From positions 310,001-374,000 of the forward strand of contig WHUZ01000017.1 of assembly GCA_015179045.1 (NCBI GenBank): 64,000 nt of DNA, written 5' to 3'. The notes under the pieces are model-generated. The model made no database searches and was not told the DNA's origin. It saw only the letters and a list, made by a program, of their open reading frames with translations. This stretch comes from Kalaharituber pfeilii. Taxonomy: Eukaryota; Ascomycota; Pezizomycetes; Pezizales; Pezizaceae. Of the stretch, positions 48,507 to 62,700 are shown piece by piece. The position numbers and the translations under genes are program-made. The first letter of the stretch is position 1. Each line of letters begins with the position of its first letter.

Positions 48507-51500
48507 GGTTCACTAGGTAAGATCTTTTATCATGCAAACCAATACACGTGAGGAAGGTGGCTGCTGTCGCAAGATAGTAAGTGGAAAACACAGAAGATCC
48601 TTGCACAAATCAATGGACAGAATTAGGGGACTATATATGTGGGAAAAATGGTGGTGAGACGAACCTCCAAGTGTCCAGTCGAGCTATTCCACGACCCAGA
48701 ACTTGCGAGGCAGTTCTTGTGATACACTTGTCAATTTACCAGTTGCATTATTACAGTCGACTCCTACCAATTGTAGCAAGGAGTATCGCAAAAAACAGAA
48801 TGACGACTATGGAGGTGGTACTACGCTATGCGTTCGAGGCTTTAGCGAATATCGATCAAGAAACTTGTTTTGTGTCCTTGCAAAAACTGGCGAACGAGGA
48901 CTTTATGATAGCTAAGATACATCCCCAATTAGTGTGGCATGGCTTGTCTGATGAAATCCTCTCGGCACTGGAAACCCTCCTGTTCTTCTATCCTTGCAGC
49001 CTTAGGTACTTGTAGTTCGGCCGCGGGCTACTTGATTTAGTCTTGTAACCAGCACTTGAACATTGCGAGCGCAATGGAAGATGGCACGAATCGATCAAGA
49101 AGAACTGTAGGACCTATGGACAAGGGCCAACGATACTCCAAGGCCAGGTTTAGCAAGTAGGTCTCATGCTGCCAAGAAGAAAGCTCCGTGTGATTTACCG
49201 GTATTCACGTTAACTGTTAGCATCGTGATATGTCTCAACTTGCTTCATTAATTGCATGTGGTATGCATGGTATATCGGGTCAGAAGCAATTATATATAGT
49301 ACTGTTCTCATTCCGAGTCCTAATCGGAGCGTGATTTTGAGAGCAATATTACGTTTTTAAGCTTGAGCATCAGATGAGAATAGAACTAAGGCTTAACTTT
49401 AAGAAGTGGCTACCTGTTTGTTTCCATCTTTCGATGCACATGAATGGAAGTCCTTTAAAGGCTTTTCTTACTTGAGCACAAAACCTATTTAATTTCAAGA
49501 GCGCTAGTAGGATTATAGTTACTGAGTGCACAAGCTTTGGGCTCTGCATGTACCTGAAGTGGCCCAGCTAGGGTATTTGAGAACGGGCGTTGTAGATATC
49601 GAGTTGAGAATTGGAATCCAAGCTTCAATGTAATGGGTTGAGCTGAGGTTCTGTTCACATAGATCTGTAGCCGAGAGAAAATACCTTCAAACTGTCGTGA
49701 GGAACACGAAGACTAATGGTGGAGTCTGATACGAAGTTCCAGGCTTACTTCTTACTTGATGGCTACGGTTTGTTAGTCTGGCTGGTTATGTCACATTATT
49801 GAAATTGTATCATAGTACTTACCTAGCGGCTAATTTCATGCCATAGCTCGATACTACTTAGACTTTTTATCATAGGTCGGGTGTTTCTACAGACGTAAAA
49901 AAATCCTGATTACGACGAACCAGACAAAGTCATGGCAGTACCCAAGTTTGAAACCAGTGTGGGCAGGAAATGCTTAGCACTTTGTAGCTTGTAGAACAAA
50001 ATTATGAGTCTAGGAAACAGAATATAGGGTCTGGTGATTGAGAGTTCACTCGTATTCAAGATATACACTAATACTAGTCTCGTAACCAGACTACACAAGT
50101 ACTAGAGCTTACGTAACTCTTGAATATTAGGTCAATATATGCTAGTTCTCGGCGTCCAGTATGCATGTACGATTAAATCAATAGTATTTTAGTTGAATAA
50201 GCATATATTTATTATAAAGAATATATATATTTATACTAAATTTAAACAAATAGAATCTATATAAATCTATAGTATATTGCAAATAATAGTATTTAAAGAG
50301 CTAATATACTATAGATATATAATATATAAATAAAAGTTTTTAAAATTATATAGTATAAGAAAAAGTATTTTATTAAACTTTAGAATTATAAAATATATAT
50401 TTAAAGAACTTTTAATAAAAATTATACTAATTTAATTAAAGTATATTTTATTAAATTTAGAAAAAGATTTAAATTTTTTAAATATTATATAAATTTAAAA
50501 ACTTTTATATATATACTACTAGTATATATAAAAAATAAATTAATAAAATATATTATATAAAAAAATATTTTAAATTATAAAAATACTACTATATTTATAT
50601 AATAAAATAATATTAAATTATATTAAATTATATTTAATATAGTTTAATTTATAATATTAGAAATTAATAATTAATATAAAATTTATTAATAACTATAACT
50701 TAATATAAATTAAGATAAAAATATTATAAATTTATATTATTTAAAATATTCAATTATTTTATAATAAGATTTTTATATATTATAAAACTAAAAAATTTAT
50801 TAATAAAGTTTTTTTTATTTTTTAAAAAAATATAAAAATATCAATAATTATTTTTATATATAATATAAAGTAATTTTTATAAATAAATATTTTTATTATA
50901 TCTTAATATAGTTTTATAAAATTTATTTTATAATAAAATTAAAAATAAAATAAAATAATATAAAATATAATTATATAAAGTAATTATATAAAATAATTAT
51001 ATAAAATAGTTAAAAAATATATAAAACTATAAATATATATATATATATTATTTTTTTTATTAAAAGTTTTATTAAATATTATTAATTAATTAATTATTAT
51101 TTATTTTTAAATTTTTAAATTTTTAATAAAAAAATAAAAACTATTTTATAGTTATATAATTAATAAAGTTATAATAATTTATATAATTATAATAAAAATA
51201 TAATTAAAATAAGTATATAAATATTAAAAACTATACTATTATAAAAGCTATATTATACTAATATAAAAATAATATTATAATATAGAAGTAATATTATAAT
51301 TATACTATTAGAGTAGATATAGTTATATTTTTAAATAAATTATTTATACTAATTATTTAATAGTTTTTTATTATAAAATAATTATATAATTTGAATATAT
51401 TTTTTGTATAATAATTTATTTCTAATACTAACGAAAATTCACGTATTACGGTAATTAAAAATGGGGTTATTTTATATAATAGTTTATAGTACGTCCTTAA

Positions 51501-51942
51501 AGCATGGGAATTGCCAGTGCCAAGTTGGGTTTGAAGCTCCGAGCATGGGGATGCACGTGACATTGACGCCCATCGCCGCCTCACAGCTGTGTCCCTCGCC
51601 CATCGGTGCCAGTGTCTCTTGGCTCACGGCCATCTATATGTATTAGCAACAACCCCCCAAAACTCAACAAGGACCAACTCACCAACACCGCGAAGGGGAC
51701 TGACACATAAGCCGACATCCCAATTCAGGTACAGCTTCCTAATAATCCAGTTGTGCATTTCTCTCGGTGAATTCGATGAGTTCCGTGTGAACACCCAACG
51801 CCGCTAGTTTCTTGAAAGACAAGCTCACCCAGGCCTTGAGGCCCTGGCCTCTTCTCTGCTATTCCTGGCACTTCATCTATCTGCACCATTTGTTCTCGGC
51901 TTATCCAAGACAAACTTTTACCCAATCTCCTCATTCCTCACG
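48507..51942. other. Divergent region between KDEL repeat protein and DOA10
   Basis: 3.4 kb with no supported gene. The middle is the AT-rich block described separately; 51480-51942 returns to normal composition and should hold the DOA10 promoter and leader. Confidence 0.55.
50170..51475. repeat. Extremely AT-rich block (about 1.3 kb)
   Basis: Almost entirely A and T, dominated by TA/AT and TTA/TAA words, with isolated C or G roughly once per 10-20 bases. Borders are sharp, especially on the right. Fits an old RIP-mutated repeat; a nuclear copy of mitochondrial intergenic DNA is an alternative. Confidence 0.8.
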
Positions 51943-54900
51943 ATGGCTAGTTCCTCATCCAACACACCTCTTGTGGATATCATGAACGACCCTGCTTATA
52001 TCCCTCAAAAGTCGTCCTCAGATACAGGAACTGAGGTGGAAATCTATTGTCGAATATGCCGTTCCGAGGCATCGCCCGAAGAGCAGCTATTCCACCCATG
52101 TAAATGCAGCGGGAGCATCAAGTTTGTTCATCAGGATTGGTAAGGTTGATCTTTAGCTTTCAAGTGTTGAATTATTATGTTCTGACATGAATTAGCTTGA
52201 TGGAATGGTTACAGCATTCGCAGAAGAAATATTGCGAATTATGTAAAACGCCTTTTCAATTTACAAAGCGTAAGTTGTCTCCAATAGTACTCTTTTTCCA
52301 TTATTAACAGTGGTTCTGAGCAGTTTATGACCCAAAAATGCCCAAAAACTTACCCCCTCTATTGTTCATATCACGAGCGTCAAAGCACATTGCACATACA
52401 ATCTTACTATGGCTACGATTCCTCCTAGTTTGCTTTGTATGGCTGGGGATGTTGCCATGGTTTGTGCGCTGGATGTGGAGGTTTTGGTTTTGGTTAGGAG
52501 ATGGTGGCTGGGCCTGGTGGAAAAGGCGGCCATATTTTATTGAAAGCGTACTCACAGAAAATGCTACATTTCCAGAGAACATCAGTAGTATTGTTCTAGG
52601 AAATGAAACTACGAGCCCGCTGGAGGATACCAAGGGAGAACTCACTAGTGGGCGGCTATTCGCTAACATTACGGGAAGCACAACTTTGAAGTATGTTTTC
52701 TCTTTTAATAAGCCTTTCCCTTGTTGGCGACAATTGTTAACAGTTGTCTTATAATGTAGCAAAATCTTCCTTGATACGCTTGAAGGTCAAATACTCACGG
52801 CACTCATTGTTGTTACCTTTGTCATGATATTCCTGATTAGAGAGTGGGTAGTTCAGCAGCAACCGGGTCTTGCGCTGGCTGGTGATGCTGGAGGTATCGA
52901 AAATCTAGCAGATATTCCGCCGATACCTGAACCTGCTGGAGAAGGTGAAGTGGACAATGAGCAGGAGGATGAACAGGACGACAGCGAGGATCCAGGGATT
53001 GATCCACATCAACTTGATGCTGCATTCGGGAGAATAAGGTCTGGGTTCAATGATGAAGCATCTGATGAAGAGCAGCCACCAGCTCCAGTATCAGCTTCTC
53101 CTTCACCCCGCCCAAGAGTATATGCTCCTCTTCGCAAACGCAGAGCCTTCCCACCTGCAGAGGAAGGGGATGAAATTACTCGTCCGACAGGCTCTGGGTC
53201 AGCTTTCAGTGGGCAAGGCATAATGTTAGGAGGCTCAGGCGTTACATCAAGTCTCCAATTGAATCAGAATAACCCACGCAGACCCCAAGCAAATCGAGAG
53301 ATCATTGCTCAGGCTACTGAGTTTCGCAGACAAATCGAGGAGCGTCTCGCTACACCCTATATGGAGCAGTTGGTGTCGTCATCGGCAACGATACCCCAGA
53401 TGAGATCTTCTACAAGAAATGAAATTATGGATGACGATTCCGATTGGGAGGATGAAGATGAGGAAGGGACTAATAACACTCAGAACATACATGATCGTAA
53501 TGCCAATAAGCCATTCTTCTCCTCATCGTTCTCACCTTCTCCATTTGAATCTCGATCTCCTGTGCCTGAGTCTGCTTCAAAGAACATATTGGACCTCGAC
53601 CGCAAACCAAATTCAGAATCTCTGTCATGGACCCACAGACCTGACCAGAATCAACCGAGACTATTTATGGGATCAAGTCAACCCGCAAACTCATTTGGAT
53701 CATGGGATTCAACAGCAGCGCCAGCTTTTGGTAAGCCATTTCAGTTTAGCGGTGCCGAATCTCGTTTGACTCAGGAAACAGAAACTCCAGTGCTGTTCGC
53801 TCAAAATAGAGTCACTTCACCTTGGCAGGCCGGGGGGTATCGGAGAGCCTCTGGTCAACATCCGATACAGGTATCAGTGATAAAGGCAAGGGCAAGGAGG
53901 TTGATACACAGACAACGAATTCAGACCAAACTGGACAATTCTCGAGCTCGAAAGCTGTTCACACAACTCCCAAGGTAGTTACGGCAGTTGATGACGCTGG
54001 AGCTGGGCCTTCATCGATCAGCACCTCAAGAAAGGAAGCTATGGAAGCGGTCACAGGGCTGACGCAAGTCGAGAAGAAGGTCCAATGGGATTGGACTGGA
54101 AATCGCCTGATACCGGATTCCGAAGTTGAATCAGATGGCGGGGTTCATGACGATTTCGAAAGCGAAATCAAATCGTCAGTGCCGTTGCATGCTTCACAAA
54201 CAACTGAAGTAATTGCACCGAATGTTGAGAGCGATGTTGCCGCACCGGAAGTAGTCCCACCTGCCCGAGACCAGGCTCGCCCTCAGCGAAATGGCTGGCT
54301 AGATTGGTTCATGGCAGATCTCCCCCCAGTTGACAGAGAGGCTGTAATTAATGATAACAGAGGACAAAATAATCAAGCAGGGAGGCCACAGGCTGCACCA
54401 GAAGATGTCTTTGCGAATGATGATGATAACCACAATGGTAATGATTGGAACGGTCTGAACAACCCTCCAGCACAAGTTGGAGGAGTGGTTGACATTGATG
54501 AGAACCTCAATGAGAACGGGGCAGAGGCTGCAGTTGCTCCTGTGGACATTGATGAAGGGGATGACTTCGATGGAATTATGGAATTAATTGGGATGAGAGG
54601 CCCCATATTCGGATTAATACAAAACGCAGTGATCAGCATAATTCTGATCTCTGCAGCTGTCATGCTCGGTGTCGCTATTCCCTATATCTGGGGCAGGATC
54701 TTACTGACCGTTTTGGCTCATCCAATCTTATTCACCGTGGTCATTCCATGGAGCCTAGCAGTATTTTGTGCCAACCTGATTATTGACTCTGGTATCTATG
54801 CGGCTTGCAATATCATGTTTGCTTTGGACCTTGGGGCGAGGCTTTTCCTGACAGCTTTGAGCTCTTTATGGCCTCGGTTATCAGACCTCGGAAACGACAA

Positions 54901-57634
54901 AACCTTCTCGAACCTGATGCTGATATATGCAAATGACGGCTGGAAGCGGGTAGTAGCAAAGTTAACTACGCTCGCCAATGTTGTTGCTTCTGATCGAACA
55001 TCTCTGGAGGGAGCATCAATGATCGCCACTCATTCAGAAACCTCACATGCATGGCTGGCAAGTAGGCAACCATGGGCACGTGCAACGCTCGCAATGTCAT
55101 GGTTCACAGAGAAACTTGCTGCATCTGTAAACCTTACTTCCAATGTGTCTCAAAGCCTTAAAATCGCAGCTACAGAAAATACAACAGCATCAGAGATTTT
55201 TTACGCAACACTCGAGAGATTGGTTGAAATATGGAAAGAGCCGTCTATGAAACAGCGCAATGTCACATTTATCGTTCCTGTTGCATCTGAAGCTGAAGAA
55301 GCCTTGGTCGAATTTTCAAATTCTTCTTCCTGGACAGCAGCGGATCGTGTTATTGCTGTCATCGCTGGCTATGTCCTATTCACGATCGTAGGCGCTTGGT
55401 ACCTAGCTAAACACAAATCTCAGCCTGGAAGCTACCGAAGGCACTTGGAAAAAACTTCCATTGAATTATTGCAGCAAGCTGGTGGAGTCATGAAAGTTAT
55501 CCTCATTATCGGTATCGAGATGTTTGTGTTTCCACTGTACTGTGGTCTGCTTCTAGGTAATGCGTCAATCTCATCCTGTCGTGATGTTTTCATATCTGAC
55601 ACATGGATTAGACATAGCTCTTTTGCCCCTATTTGAACATGCGACAATCCTGTCCAGAATCCAATTTACTGTCGATCATGTCTTTACCTCTACATTTGTG
55701 CACTGGTTTGTCGGAACTTGTTACATGTTCCACTTCGCCCTCTTCGTGTCAATGTGCCGGAGGATAATGAGACCTGGAGTTTTGTGTAAGATCGTCACTC
55801 AGCAGTTGGTATAGGCTCATACTGACTGTCTCAGACTTCATCCGTGATCCAGATGATCCCACTCTACACCCTGTGAAGGATGTGCTCGAGCGACCGGTGA
55901 TGTTACAGTTGCGAAAAATCGCCTTCAGTGCCTTGATCTACGGTTTCCTGGTTTTAGTCTGTTTGGGCGGTGTAGTATGGTTCCTTTACCATCAATTTGA
56001 TGGTGTCTTACCGATTCACTGGTCATCTAATGAGCCAGTCTTGGAGTTCCCCGTTGATCTGCTGTTCTACAACTTCTTCATGCCCGTCGCTGTTCAGTTT
56101 TTTAAACCTTCTGAGGGCTTGCAGAAGATGTATTCTTGGTGGTTCAAGAAGTGTGCAAAAGTTCTGCGATTGACATCGTTCATGTTTGGTGATCGGCATG
56201 CCGATGAAGAAGGCAGGGCCGTACGGAAGACTTGGCTTGCTGCCTTGCTTTTCAAGGGGGCCGATCCTTCTAAACCAGTTCTTGACGCAAGCTCAATTTC
56301 AGCAGTGGAAAAAGATGAGGAAGACACTTACTTCCTCCGTGATGGGAGATTTGTTAGGGCGCCTGCTTCTGACAGTGTTCGCCGTCCGAAAGGTCAAGCT
56401 GTATTTATTCCTGTCACAGAGGATAATAAGCGACTAGATGGGCAGCCTGATCCGGAAGATGGAGAAACTGGACCTAATAGTACCACCTTTCAGATGGTAT
56501 ATATCCCACCCCATTTCAAAACCAGGATATTCTTGGTAGTTCTGTCAATCTGGCTTTTTGCTGCTGTCACTGGTGTTGGAATCACAATTGGACCCCTCCT
56601 GCTTGGAAGGACCCTCTTAAGAACATTGGTGCCAAAGGAACTGCGAATGAATGATGTCTATGCATTTTCTATTGGAATATATATCATTGGCGCCATGTTG
56701 TATGTGGTTACGAAGTATCAGGCTCTCTTGAACTGGTTCCGTGAAACTCGAGCCTCCTGGAATAATCCAAGCGAGGCCCAAAGGGCGATCAGAAATAACA
56801 TTATGAGGGTACATTCCCTTGAAACCCACCAATAATGGCATATATGCTAATACAAACACCTAGGCAATCAAAGTTTCATACGTTTTCATTGCATTTGCAC
56901 TCGTGCTTCCCACACTGCTCGCACTTATTATAGAGTTCTACATCATTATACCCATGCATACATACTTTTCACAGGGGGAAACACATGTTATTCACTTTAT
57001 CCAGGATTGGACACTGGGTGTACTCTATGTCAAGATGATGGGAAGCATGATGTTGCTTGATCCTGAAAGTCCATGGGCAAGAGCATTGAGAGGGGTGCGT
57101 TATCATCAATTCCTTAATGGTTCTGGGTTCGCTAATGAATATACTTCTTGTAGGTTGTTGCGAGAGGATACCTTGACCCCGACGTCAAGCTAGCAACGAG
57201 ATGTTTTATCTTACCTGCTACCATTTTCATGACGACTGCACTCACTTTGCCACTTGGTATTGCATATGCTGCTACAAAAACATTCTGTAGGGACCCAGAT
57301 TTGATAATTGACTATCAGTTACACTGACCGCTCCTTCCAAATAGTGCAAGATGCATCTCCTACGACAATCTCTCAAGCCTACCGGTACTCGTACCCTGCG
57401 GTTTTTGTCTTCATCGTCCTTTTGGGTGCCAGTTACCTCTTAAAGACAATGATGGACAAATGGAAACAAAGTGTAAGAGATGAAGTTTATCTGATTGGAG
57501 AAAGACTTCATAACCATGGAGAGCGGAGACCACCAACGCAGACAAATTCTGTTGGCTGTCAAACCGAGTCATCACAAATGGAAGAAGCAGCTGGGCACGA
57601 TAATGTGCAACAGGAACCACTGATACAACTCTAG
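51943..57634 (+). CDS. SSM4: ERAD RING-CH ubiquitin ligase DOA10/SSM4 (MARCHF6 family)
   Basis: Join of 51943-52139, 52196-52269, 52324-52690, 52760-55556, 55612-55785, 55835-56808, 56864-57094, 57154-57286 and 57345-57634, with one base missing in exon 4; about 1,745 residues; introns 49-69 bp, every phase consistent. An ER and inner-nuclear-membrane E3 for misfolded membrane and soluble proteins. The RING-CH domain is complete: C36, C39, C53, C55, H63, C66, C79, C82 (C4HC3), split by intron 1 before C66. Many membrane segments follow, e.g. [40 protein letters not shown], then after a long acidic disordered loop (exon 4) the conserved TEB4/DOA10 core: [57 protein letters not shown] and [15 protein letters not shown]. 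Late helices and a short cytosolic tail with [11 protein letters not shown] close the protein. Confidence 0.95.
53832..53837 (+). other. Apparent frameshift in G6 run of DOA10
   Basis: As read, the frame continues out of register to a TAG at 53976-53978. Adding one G gives [20 protein letters not shown] and the frame then stays open to the exon 4 donor at 55556. With that base the whole CDS is a multiple of three. Confidence 0.75.
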
Positions 57635-59412
57635 AAATCTGACAGCTGAAACAGGTGTAAGATTACATATCCTCTGCACATTATTTTACTCGTTTGGGTC
57701 TTTTTGCCAAACGATAAAAAGGTCAAATATCCATTCTTTTACGTTTTTTCTCTTTCTGCAGCACTATTTGTAGAGAAATTTTCTACTACCCTGTTTAATG
57801 TTCGCCTATGAACTATTCTTATTCCAAAACTTTTCATCTACCTTAGGGTTTATTGCTGCTTATATGCGACTGGGTTAATAATTGGAAAATGCGGATTTTC
57901 AAAATCAACAATGAGGAATGCATATGTGGGCTGGATTAGGCTGGCGTCTGTTAGTGAATCAACATTTTCATTTGTTATATGCTGGCATTGGGTCAATAGG
58001 ATACACTTGTTCGAGTGTGAATTTTGTTCAATTGCGTTTGCTGAAGAGAGAGACCAGATTATCTTAATGGGTGCAACAAGGGCACGCGGTGGTGAGGAAA
58101 GCACTGAATGGCCGTTAAGGTAGAATGCATTCATTGCAACGTAAGTTCTAAAGTCGAGTGATTCTAAGTTTCACACCAGATACCAGTTGCAATAACTTCT
58201 CTGGGGCAGTCCTACCTGTACACGGTAAATCGACCAATGGCGATGCATGCTCGATCCCCTCCGCATGACTTGCAGATAAAATTTAAAGGCGTCCTACCAT
58301 GTACGAATTGGATAGTAAATATTTGTATGCGGCGGTTACTGCAGGTCGGGACCGTCAGTTATCGTGGGATTACTGTTTTTTACCCGCACCTGGTGCGTTC
58401 ATTGTGATAGTCCAAATCGGAAATGTCGCCGTCTTGCCTAAACCTACTATACATTACATTTTGAGTGCTATGGGGGTTGTGCCTCGTGCCAACAAGCTAT
58501 TTTCAGTGAATATTTTCGCGACCGACAGTGCGACAAGGGAATTCGATTTTCTAGGCCCAAAATAATATGTCAATAGAGCGTTTTTCTCAAACTACTCTTT
58601 TATGTTTTATCCTTCCTATGCGTTTGTGTTGCGGAGAAAAAATCTGGGGTCCAGATAACCTCTTTTAAACTAGCCATGCTGGTAACAAAGCGGAACTTTT
58701 AATCAATTCTCCGCGAACTGGTGCTTGATACCTGTCATGTGTGATGCACGTCGACAGTGAATTCGTCATCGTCTCGAAATAGAGGCTATTCGGTTTCACG
58801 ATACTGATACTTTGATGTTGGACAGTTCTAAGCTTTGGAGAGTGGATTGATGGTTCATCGTTCATCAGTGTCAACGATGTATAGGTTAATCACGTTTAGA
58901 CTTTACATTTCCTTCGTTGGCGCTCATTTCAGACTGCCTTACAATCTCTCCATCACATTAATCCCCATCCCCGGATTCGCAGGATTAGGCTTCCCTATTA
59001 CTAGTAAGAGGCTTCCTTAACGGCAAGTTATCTGGTACGGTACACATTCCGTGCAACTGCAAATTTCGGATCATTAACCCAGCAATGTTGCAGAGCCTCA
59101 ACTCTACGACATCCTGGCAGGATTCCAGACGCGATCGCAGGGATTCTCGCAACAAGATGCTGATTTGTACGTTTTTATCAATAACGTATGGTTGGGGACA
59201 TCTGTACGCGGACATTTGGCTTGATGACTAAGCAATAGTTATGTAGTAATTACATGCACTGTTCTACCCCCTTTCAAACTGTCGCATCGATTTGGTTTTC
59301 TTCCACTTGCTCACCCCACCGCCCTGCTACTCCCACCTATACCAGTTGGACCTCCACTGCATACTGCTCCTCATATACCTGTTGCATCGGTCGCAAATAT
59401 CAGTCGTACATA

Positions 59413-59484
59413 TCGGTCGCTCAATCAGTCGCTCAATCCGTCGCTCAATCGGTCGCTCAATAGGTTGCTCAATCGATCGCTTAA
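59413..59484 (+). repeat. 12-bp minisatellite, six copies
   Basis: Unit TCGGTCGCTCAA; copies at 59413, 59425, 59437, 59449, 59461 and 59473 differ by one to three bases each. Partial units (ATCGGTCGCAAATATCAGTCG) lie just to the left. Confidence 0.92.
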
Positions 59485-59509
59485 ATCGGTCCTACAACCT
59501 GTTCACCCA

Positions 59510-59716
59510 CCCTGTTGCTGTTATTCATTTGATGGTTTACGAGATACTCTTCCTTTAGCATTACATTCTGTTTCTTCCGCATCTATTAATCGTTTTTATT
59601 ATCATTGTTTGCATACTATTGATGCATATAATGAAGGGTTAACTTATGATACTAAAGAGTTTCATTCACATATATATAAAGGTCATAGACAGGTACCAGA
59701 TAAAACGAAGTGGTAA
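59510..59716 (+). mobile_element. Possible transposase fragment (degenerate)
   Basis: The frame reads INRFYYHCLHTIDAYNEGLT, then YDTKEFHSHIYKGHRQVPDK. A helical RxYxxxxxxxxDAY segment followed by Y(K)xHRxV resembles the C-terminal ends of some fungal DDE transposases as I remember them. No catalytic domain remains, and the flanks are AT-rich. Weak. Confidence 0.25.
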
Positions 59717-62700
59717 AAGGGGTATGCATAGGAAATGTATATATTCTATTCTATTTTTGGTTAGCTATTTTCCTTTTTTGGTTAGTTTAACATGTACTAT
59801 ACCATATTTAGCAGTTACTAAAGGTGGACATTTTTACCCATTCCCATATAAAACTTCTTATCTTTGATTTTCAAATCAACGATGACAAAAAATTAGATAA
59901 ATAGATATCGCTTCAAAATATTATTTTTCATTCACTAATTTATCATTTTTTGATGCAAAACTAATTTTATCTATTAATTTTGGTTGTGATTTGAGTGTTG
60001 AAGTTGATGCGAAATTCACTCCGGTTACAGATGTCCCCAACCATAGGGGGAATGTTGATGATTGATAGTCATCCGGGACTTGAGGGCCGACAACACTACT
60101 TAAAAGATTGGGAATAATAGGGTCGCAGCACCCCGTCATGACGCCTTGATGCCGCGCCGCCAGCTGGGAGCACCGGCATACCGTGATTCCATCTTGGCAA
60201 ATGGGCACTGGTAACTGTCCCTCCAAGAGAGATTTGCGCGATCTGGGATTATGTACTTGCACTCTTGTGTACGTAACTCAATGTATACAATAGGTAGTTT
60301 GATACTAGTTCAAGTGCTGAACAAATCTATGATATCCATTTTTAATTTGAGAAAAGATTGGTGGAGCTGATAAGCACCAAGCTTAGGGCCTACATATTTT
60401 ACATATGGGGCGAAACTGCCCAGCGGGGCAAATGCCAAGGCAAAGGTGCCTATTTAAGTTAGAGCACAAACCACTTTAGTCTAGATTTGGCCTGTTACTA
60501 GCCAAAGAAGGCTAATATCGGTTCGGTAGCAAGAAATGTTACAACATGTCCGCCCTAACTTCCGGCACCATACACATTTGTAAGTACATGTACTTGGTCA
60601 TTCCCTGGTTCTCTTGGGGGTTGCCGTATTAGGAAGTAGTGAGACCTAAGACGTGCATGCTGGTACACAGAGCGTACATCTCACTATGTGGAATGCGGAA
60701 TCATCTACACGCAGAATCGAATGTTGATCCTCCTGCTTCCCAACCCTTTAACCCCAATCGCATTATTCATTCTTTCACGGCATTGCCATGCTGTGCGGAC
60801 AATTATCGTTTTGAATCCCGCCAGCATATAGTCTGAAGTGTACCTTGAAGTCTCTGGCCTTCCTGTGCATGCATATATGCCCATACCTCCAAGTTCCGGA
60901 TACAATATTCAAGCCTTAATCCCCTTGCCTCACCTTGCGTACACAAAGCGGTCTATGCCATAGTGAGGCGAACCTGTATACGTATACCACCTATCATTGC
61001 ACAATTACATTGCAGAGCAGTGTGAACAGCGCTAAACCATGCGTCATCAGTAGTTCAGATGTACTCTACTCGTACATTAACGACGTCACCAAGTAAAAAC
61101 ATGCCCCACGTCATCAATGGAGTATCACAACCGGTACAAATCCATCATTCGCAGGAAGTGGGTGAAAGCATGGTTATGCACGGAAAGAAAGTTCTGATAG
61201 ATCATACCCTTTGTATTAGGATTCTAGGACAAAGCTATTTGGACTGGCTCAGGAAGACCGCCAACAACATTCCAGGTACTGGAATATTAGTCAAAACATC
61301 AAGGTGAGTAAAGGGTTTCCTGGTTCATTCATAAGCCCATACAAGGAAGACGATGTAAGCAATTCAGTCAATCTTTCTCAAATGCCAGATCTCATGGTTA
61401 CTATTCGGGAAGTGCTGAAACTGTAATTACTGTTGGAATTACAAAGAGATTGCTACCTGGGCACGAGATTAGATTGCTTACGATGTTCTGCATGTTCTTG
61501 GCCCACTAACTCCAGTTTTCTACTATATCATGGTAGAAGTCTTTCATCTACGCAACTTCTATAAATACTGGGGAATGGTCACCTCTAATGAGCCAATTAG
61601 CAGAGTGTTGATTGTATCATACAAAGAATGTTCCTGTCCTTGCCAGCTGACGATTCATTTTAATAAAGATAAAATTGAAGAAACAAATATGATATAATCG
61701 AGCACATGTCAATTTGAGATGCAGACCTTCCTCTATGACTGGTCTTAGTGCTAGTAAAGGGTGCCCGATCTCTATGATAGAAATTGTCTCCGTACTCTAT
61801 CTATCTCGAGGGTACGAAAAGGCGGAGGGAATTCGTGTCTGTGGGAAGTGGTTTGGGAAAGACCAGGTTCTAGTTTTCGTCATGCATCTGCGCGAAATGT
61901 TCAATGCCTAAATTTGAGGAAGGTATTAGCCACGTGCCTTAGCTCGCTACCCAGAACTCGAAGAATAATCACCTCAAATAACAGCAAGTAGATTGCATAT
62001 AGGAGGTGTTTCCATGAGGGTCATACGCAACACATTTCGCCATTTTGATATCTACTTTATATGCGCAAATCATAAAAAAGCTCGGTATTATCCCAAGGGC
62101 CCTATGTCATAGCATGCTTACCGGATCACGATTCAAACATATGTAGGTATGGTGCCAGCGATAGCCAATCAACTACAGCATTATCCTTGAAGAAGAGCTC
62201 AAGGCAATCCTCATTAAGGTCAAAGCTTACATATATTTCACCTTTCTACAAAGGCTTCTCTAAGGTCTACCATCAGGCTCACGTAATTAACTTCCTTTTA
62301 GAGTTAGATATAAGCTGCGAGAATGGGTGCATGTCGCATGCAAACATTTACAGAGTCAATGAAACCCCCAATTCCGGAAAGATTATTATATACGAGGTTA
62401 TAAGTAGAATCTCTTTGTATTGCTACGGTAAGTTTCATATTATTCTCAGCAACTTTGCCGGAGAAACATAACTCAAGTGGAAACTTGACCGGCCGAGCTT
62501 CAGCTAGTATTGTATGGTAAATTCAGAAAATCTAGGTCCTCAAGGGATCCACCTTTCAGGCTAAAAGGTCATTGATAGCAACCAATTGAGGGTGGGAACG
62601 TCAGTTAATGGCAAATTTGCAGTGTCAGAATTCCGAGCAAGACAGAGGTTTACCAATGTGTATACTAAAACTAGTTTTGTTATTGGTACATGAAGAGCTC

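Noticed and set aside
1..57634. Functional cluster of mitochondrial and ER genes
   Set aside because: Such genes are common; the orientation is mixed, spacers are long, and no shared promoter element was seen.
59413..59484. CRISPR-like array
   Set aside because: Units are 12 bp and contiguous, with no spacers, in a eukaryotic genome; it is a minisatellite.
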